Origin: an uncultured Eubacteriales bacterium
Lineage (GTDB): Bacteria; Bacillota_A; Clostridia; Christensenellales; Aristaeellaceae
Length of the DNA stretch: 9,551 nt
NCBI GenBank assembly: GCA_902775835.1
Contig: CACYNZ010000132.1
Span: forward strand, 1 to 9,551
Direction: 5' to 3'
Shown here: positions 6,408 through 9,551 of the stretch, one piece after another
How the letters are laid out: the number at the start of each line of letters is the position of its first letter
Position numbering within the stretch: the stretch's first letter is position 1
Position numbers and translations under genes: made by a program
The notes under the pieces: generated by a model
Database searches by the model: none
Seen by the model: the letters and a program-made list of their open reading frames with translations, nothing else
Told to the model about the DNA's origin: nothing

Positions 6408-7448
6408 ATGGCGAAGAAAACAATGCAGGCCGGCAGTGCAGCCGCGCCGTATGTGCCTGCCAGGGAAGATTTCGTGTTTCTTCCGCACCGCGACCTGAAT
6501 ATGGATACCAACTTCGCCTCCCAGAGTTACTGGAAAGGCGTTGCCATCCACTTTTTCAAAAACCGCCGTGCTGTGGTGGGTCTGGTGATCATCAGCGTGA
6601 TTATCCTGCTGGCCGTTTTCGGGCCGATCCTGAGTGCCTATGACTACCGGGATATTGTGCAGTACCGCAATGAGGCCAACAAGCGTGTTGTGGCAAAGGG
6701 CATTGCACCGCAGATTCCCGCGCTTCACCGGCTGCTGACCGGCAGTGAACTGGAAGGAAACTTTGCAGACCGCACCTTCCTTTTCGGTACCGATGACCTT
6801 GGACGGGACCTGTGGACGCGTACCTGGTACGGCGCGAGGGTATCCCTGCTCATTGCGTTTGTGACCATTATCATTGATATGATCATCGGCATGAGCTATG
6901 GCCTTGTTTCCGGCTACTTCGGCGGGGTGACGGACCATGTGATGCAGCGTTTTGTGGAAATCGCCAATTCTGTGCCGCGGCTGGTCATCGTGTCTGTGCT
7001 CGCTATTTTCATGCCCAAGGGCATGGGACTGGTGATTGTGGCACTGCTTCTGACGGAATGGATTGGCATGAGCAAGATCGCCCGTGCGGAGATGCTCAAG
7101 ATCAAGGAACAGGAGTATGTGCTGGCCAGCCGTACGCTTGGCGCGCGGAACGGACATATCATCTTCAAGGAAATTCTGCCCAATACCATCGGGCCCATTA
7201 TTACGCAGGTCATGTTTTCCATTCCCACCGCCATTTTCACGGAAGCGTTTCTGAGCTTTGTCGGCGTGGGCATTGTGCTGCCCCAGTGCTCTGTGGGCAC
7301 GCTGATTGAGGACGGCTTCAACAATATCACGACGCTGCCCTATCAGATTCTGCCGCCCATCATTGTGCTGGCGCTGCTGATGCTGGGCTTCAATTTCATC
7401 GGCGACGGTCTGCGCGAAGCGCTGGCCCCGAAGCTGGAAGATATGTGA
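6408..7448 (+). CDS. oppC: Oligopeptide ABC transporter permease OppC
   Basis: This 346-residue second permease starts three bases after the oppB stop, with GAAGGAGGG (6391-6399) as ribosome binding site inside the end of oppB. It has a cytoplasmic N-tail of about 54 residues, a first membrane segment at 55-77, and an external segment. The family signature GTDDLGRDLWTRTWYGAR (127-144) follows. The remaining membrane segments come next, with the EAA loop EYVLASRTLGA (236-246) and HIIFKEILPNTIGPIITQV (250-268). FLSFVGVGI (281-289) and FNFIGDGLREALAPKLED (328-345) close the protein as in other OppC/DppC. The stretch of about 45 residues between the first membrane segment and the GTDDLGRD motif is somewhat long, as in Gram-positive Opp/Ami permeases. 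It pairs with OppB, and its EAA loop docks to one of the ATPases. Confidence 0.93.
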   Translation: MAKKTMQAGSAAAPYVPAREDFVFLPHRDLNMDTNFASQSYWKGVAIHFFKNRRAVVGLVIISVIILLAVFGPILSAYDYRDIVQYRNEANKRVVAKGIAPQIPALHRLLTGSELEGNFADRTFLFGTDDLGRDLWTRTWYGARVSLLIAFVTIIIDMIIGMSYGLVSGYFGGVTDHVMQRFVEIANSVPRLVIVSVLAIFMPKGMGLVIVALLLTEWIGMSKIARAEMLKIKEQEYVLASRTLGARNGHIIFKEILPNTIGPIITQVMFSIPTAIFTEAFLSFVGVGIVLPQCSVGTLIEDGFNNITTLPYQILPPIIVLALLMLGFNFIGDGLREALAPKLEDM

Positions 7449-7461
7449 GGAGGGGAAAAGC

Positions 7462-8547
7462 ATGAGCGAAACGCCGAAAACCATCCTCGATATCAAAAAC
7501 CTGGATATTTCCTTTAAGACCAATGCCGGTACAGTGCATGCGATCCGCGGCGTCAATATCGACCTGTGCAAGGGCGAGACCGTCGCGATTGTGGGCGAGT
7601 CCGGTTCCGGCAAATCTGTTACCATGAAGGCCACCATGGGCCTGCTGGACAGCAATGCCACGGTAAACAGCGGTGAGATTCTCTATACCTATACGGATGA
7701 AAAAGGCGAAGAGCGCACCGTGGATCTTCTCAGGCTCTCGAAGAAGGAACTGCGCCAGCACTATAACGGACAGCGCATTGCCATGGTGTTCCAGGATCCG
7801 ATGACGAGCCTGGATCCCACCATGACCATTGGCAAGCAGATCATGGAAGGGATGCTTCTGCACAAAAACATGAAAAAGGACGAGGCCAGAGCCCGTGCCA
7901 TTGAGCTGCTGAACCTTGTCGGCATTCCGGAAGCAGAGAAGCGGTTCAGGAACTATCCGCATCAGCTCTCCGGCGGCATGCGCCAGCGTGTGGTGATTGC
8001 CATCGCGCTGAGCGCAGACCCGGATATCCTGATCTGCGACGAACCCACCACCGCCCTGGACGTGACCATTCAGGCACGCATTCTCGAGCTCATCATGGAT
8101 ATTCAGAAAAAGATGAAGCTCAGCGTGATCTATATCACGCATGATCTGGGCGTGGTGGCCAAGGTGGCTGACTATGTGAATGTCATGTATGCAGGGAAGA
8201 TTGTCGAGGTCGGCAATGTAAACGAGATTTTCTATGAGCCGAAACATCCCTATACATGGGGACTGCTTTCCGCCATGCCCGATCTGGATACGGAGGACGA
8301 CCGGCTCTATTCGATTCCCGGAAGCCCGCCGAACCTGCTTCATGAGCCTGTGGGTGACGCTTTCGCACCGCGGAATCAGTTTGCTCTGGCGATCGATGAA
8401 AAGGCGGAGCCGCCGCTGTTCCAGGTGAGCCGGACGCACTTTGCAGCCACATGGCTGCTGCATCCGGATGCCCCGAAATTCGAAATGCCGCAGGAGCTCA
8501 GGGAACGCCTGGAGCGTGCGAGGAAAGAGGTGGAAGAGTATCTATGA
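7462..8547 (+). CDS. oppD: Oligopeptide ABC transporter ATPase OppD
   Basis: This 361-residue cytoplasmic ATPase powers import. Its motifs are complete: Walker A GESGSGKS (45-52), Q-loop Gln111 in [10 protein letters not shown], signature LSGGMRQR (169-176), Walker B ILICDE (189-194) with catalytic Glu194, D-loop ALD (198-200) and H-loop His227 in ITHDLG. The C-terminal oligopeptide/dipeptide extension begins at [13 protein letters not shown] (284-296). There the four cysteines that bind a 4Fe-4S cluster in many OppD/DppD proteins are all replaced: the region reads [15 protein letters not shown] and [11 protein letters not shown], with no cysteine after residue 192. From memory this resembles the AmiE/OppD type of streptococci and relatives. 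The start at 7462 has GAGGAGGGG six bases upstream, and its stop overlaps the start of oppF by four bases, so the two ATPases are translationally coupled. Confidence 0.95.
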   Translation: MSETPKTILDIKNLDISFKTNAGTVHAIRGVNIDLCKGETVAIVGESGSGKSVTMKATMGLLDSNATVNSGEILYTYTDEKGEERTVDLLRLSKKELRQHYNGQRIAMVFQDPMTSLDPTMTIGKQIMEGMLLHKNMKKDEARARAIELLNLVGIPEAEKRFRNYPHQLSGGMRQRVVIAIALSADPDILICDEPTTALDVTIQARILELIMDIQKKMKLSVIYITHDLGVVAKVADYVNVMYAGKIVEVGNVNEIFYEPKHPYTWGLLSAMPDLDTEDDRLYSIPGSPPNLLHEPVGDAFAPRNQFALAIDEKAEPPLFQVSRTHFAATWLLHPDAPKFEMPQELRERLERARKEVEEYL

Positions 8548-9461
8548 GTGAAACTCTGTTACGGGTGGAAAATCTGCAGCAGCACTTCCGCGTTTCCCGC
8601 ACCTATACGGTGCGCGCAGTGAACGGCGTTTCCTTTGACATCCATCCCGGCGAAACCTACGGCCTGGTAGGCGAATCCGGGTCCGGAAAGACCACTATCG
8701 GCAGAAGCATCATCCGTCTGTACAACCCCACCGGAGGGAAAATCACGTTCAACGGCAGGGATATTACAGGACGTCTGGACAATGACACCCGGAGCATGCT
8801 GCGCAAGGAAATGCAGATGATCTTTCAGGATCCGATGGCTTCCCTGAACCCGCGCAAGAAAGTGGAGGACATCATCGGCGAGGGCCTGGATATTCACAGG
8901 CGTTACAGTTCCAGGCAGGACCGCAGCGACCAGATCATTGAAATGCTGAAAAAAGTGGGCCTCAGTCCGGAGCATGCCGCGCGGTATCCGCACCAGTTTT
9001 CCGGCGGTCAGCGGCAGCGTGTCGGCATTGCCCGGGCGCTGATCATGAACCCGAAACTGATTATTGCAGACGAGTGCATTTCAGCCCTGGATGTTTCCAT
9101 CCAGGCCCAGGTGGTTAACCTGATGAAGGACATTCAGGAGGAAACCGGCTGTGCCTATCTCTTCATTGCTCATGACCTGAGCATGGTCAAGTACATTTCA
9201 GACCGGATCGGCGTCCTGCATCTGGGCTACATGGTGGAGACGGGCACGAAGGAGGAAATCTTTTCGAATCCGATTCATCCCTATACCCGGTCACTTCTCT
9301 CCGCCATACCCCATCCCAATCCTGAGGTGGAGAAGCGGCGCAAGTCCATTGCGTATGATTACGCCGCCAGCGGCATCGACTATGCGAAGGGAACGGAACG
9401 CAGCGTCGGGGGCACGCATACGGTGCTGGCCACTGAGGAGGAGTTCGCACGGTGGACCTGA
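8544..9461 (+). CDS. oppF: Oligopeptide ABC transporter ATPase OppF
   Basis: This 305-residue second ATPase forms a heterodimer with OppD. The ATG at 8544 overlaps the oppD stop (ATGA). An upstream in-frame start at 8451 would lie deep inside oppD and has no family-like sequence, so it is rejected. Motifs are Walker A GESGSGKT (43-50), Q-loop Gln95 in FQDPMASLNP, signature FSGGQRQR (152-159), Walker B LIIADE (172-177) with Glu177, and H-loop His210 in IAHDLS. The sequence after Walker B is ECISALD, with Cys where DEP-type ATPases have Pro. The C-terminus (from about 256) lacks the cysteine-rich HPRC-type tail. It instead has EKRRKSIAYDYA and a closing THTVLATEEEF, a form I associate with Gram-positive OppF/AmiF. 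It is the last gene of the operon, followed by a strong terminator. Confidence 0.95.
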   Translation: MSETLLRVENLQQHFRVSRTYTVRAVNGVSFDIHPGETYGLVGESGSGKTTIGRSIIRLYNPTGGKITFNGRDITGRLDNDTRSMLRKEMQMIFQDPMASLNPRKKVEDIIGEGLDIHRRYSSRQDRSDQIIEMLKKVGLSPEHAARYPHQFSGGQRQRVGIARALIMNPKLIIADECISALDVSIQAQVVNLMKDIQEETGCAYLFIAHDLSMVKYISDRIGVLHLGYMVETGTKEEIFSNPIHPYTRSLLSAIPHPNPEVEKRRKSIAYDYAASGIDYAKGTERSVGGTHTVLATEEEFARWT

Positions 9462-9504
9462 GAGGCGCTGTGTGCAGCCTGCTGCTGTGTCTTTCTGATG
9501 ACGG

Positions 9505-9540
9505 AAAATCCGCCGGACTGTATGGGTCCGGCGGATTTTT
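9505..9540 (+). terminator. Intrinsic terminator of the opp operon
   Basis: AAAATCCGCCGGAC (9505-9518) and GTCCGGCGGATTTT (9526-9539) form a perfect 14-bp stem with a 7-base loop, ending in five T's. It lies 43 bases after the oppF stop. The A-run on the left arm means it could also stop transcription arriving from the right. No gene is seen between 9462 and 9551. Confidence 0.88.
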
Positions 9541-9551
9541 CCATGAGGGGG

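Noticed and set aside
5562..7661. 699-residue antisense open frame across oppB and oppC
   Set aside because: It is very rich in His, Gln, Asn and Arg, has no recognisable domain, and lies opposite two certain genes. Its length is striking but follows from third-position bias.
7396..8463. 355-residue antisense open frame across oppD
   Set aside because: It is the mirror of oppD with no start signals or protein-like features.
8451..8543. Upstream start extending OppF by 31 residues
   Set aside because: The extension overlaps oppD coding sequence, has low-complexity composition, and the ATGA overlap at 8544 is the typical coupled arrangement.
1..9551. CRISPR arrays, tRNA or rRNA genes, insertion sequences, phage or attachment sites
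   Set aside because: Reading both strands showed no regularly spaced repeats, cloverleaf or rRNA-like sequence, transposase motifs or terminal repeats.

Overview
The window carries a complete five-gene ABC importer operon for oligopeptides (oppABCDF) on the + strand, preceded by three unrelated single genes. Base composition is mid-50s % GC by eye. Promoters are close to the sigma-70/sigma-A consensus with 17-base spacers, ribosome binding sites are strong and AGGAGG-like, and the two ATPases are of the Ami/Opp type typical of Gram-positive bacteria. A DUF6273-like secreted protein is also present. Together these suggest a member of the Bacillota, probably a gut or rumen Clostridia; this is an inference and I cannot name the genus.

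Layout. Positions 1-1130 (- strand) hold the 5' three-quarters or more of an unrecognised soluble protein that runs off the left edge. A 206-base divergent intergenic region (1131-1336) has one good promoter in each direction and an inverted repeat between them. Positions 1337-2176 (+) encode a small exported protein with a DUF6273-like domain. A bidirectional terminator hairpin (about 2193-2217) separates it from the convergent alpha/beta hydrolase (2262-3275, -). A second divergent intergenic region (3276-3718) holds promoters for the hydrolase and for the opp operon, plus several short repeats and palindromes.

The opp operon runs from a promoter near 3607-3635 to a perfect 14-bp terminator hairpin at 9505-9540. 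OppA (3719-5371) is the extracellular peptide-binding protein, OppB and OppC the two membrane permeases, and OppD and OppF the cytoplasmic ATPases. A strong hairpin without a good U-tract lies between oppA and oppB and probably sets the usual excess of binding protein over transporter. oppB to oppF are closely packed, with 3- and 13-base gaps and an ATGA overlap.

Most of the window is ordinary, well-understood transport machinery. I did not find a convincing new system. The items most worth a second look are the unrecognised left-edge protein, the arrangement of doubled palindromes around the opp promoter, and the unusual insertion and oxyanion segment of the hydrolase.
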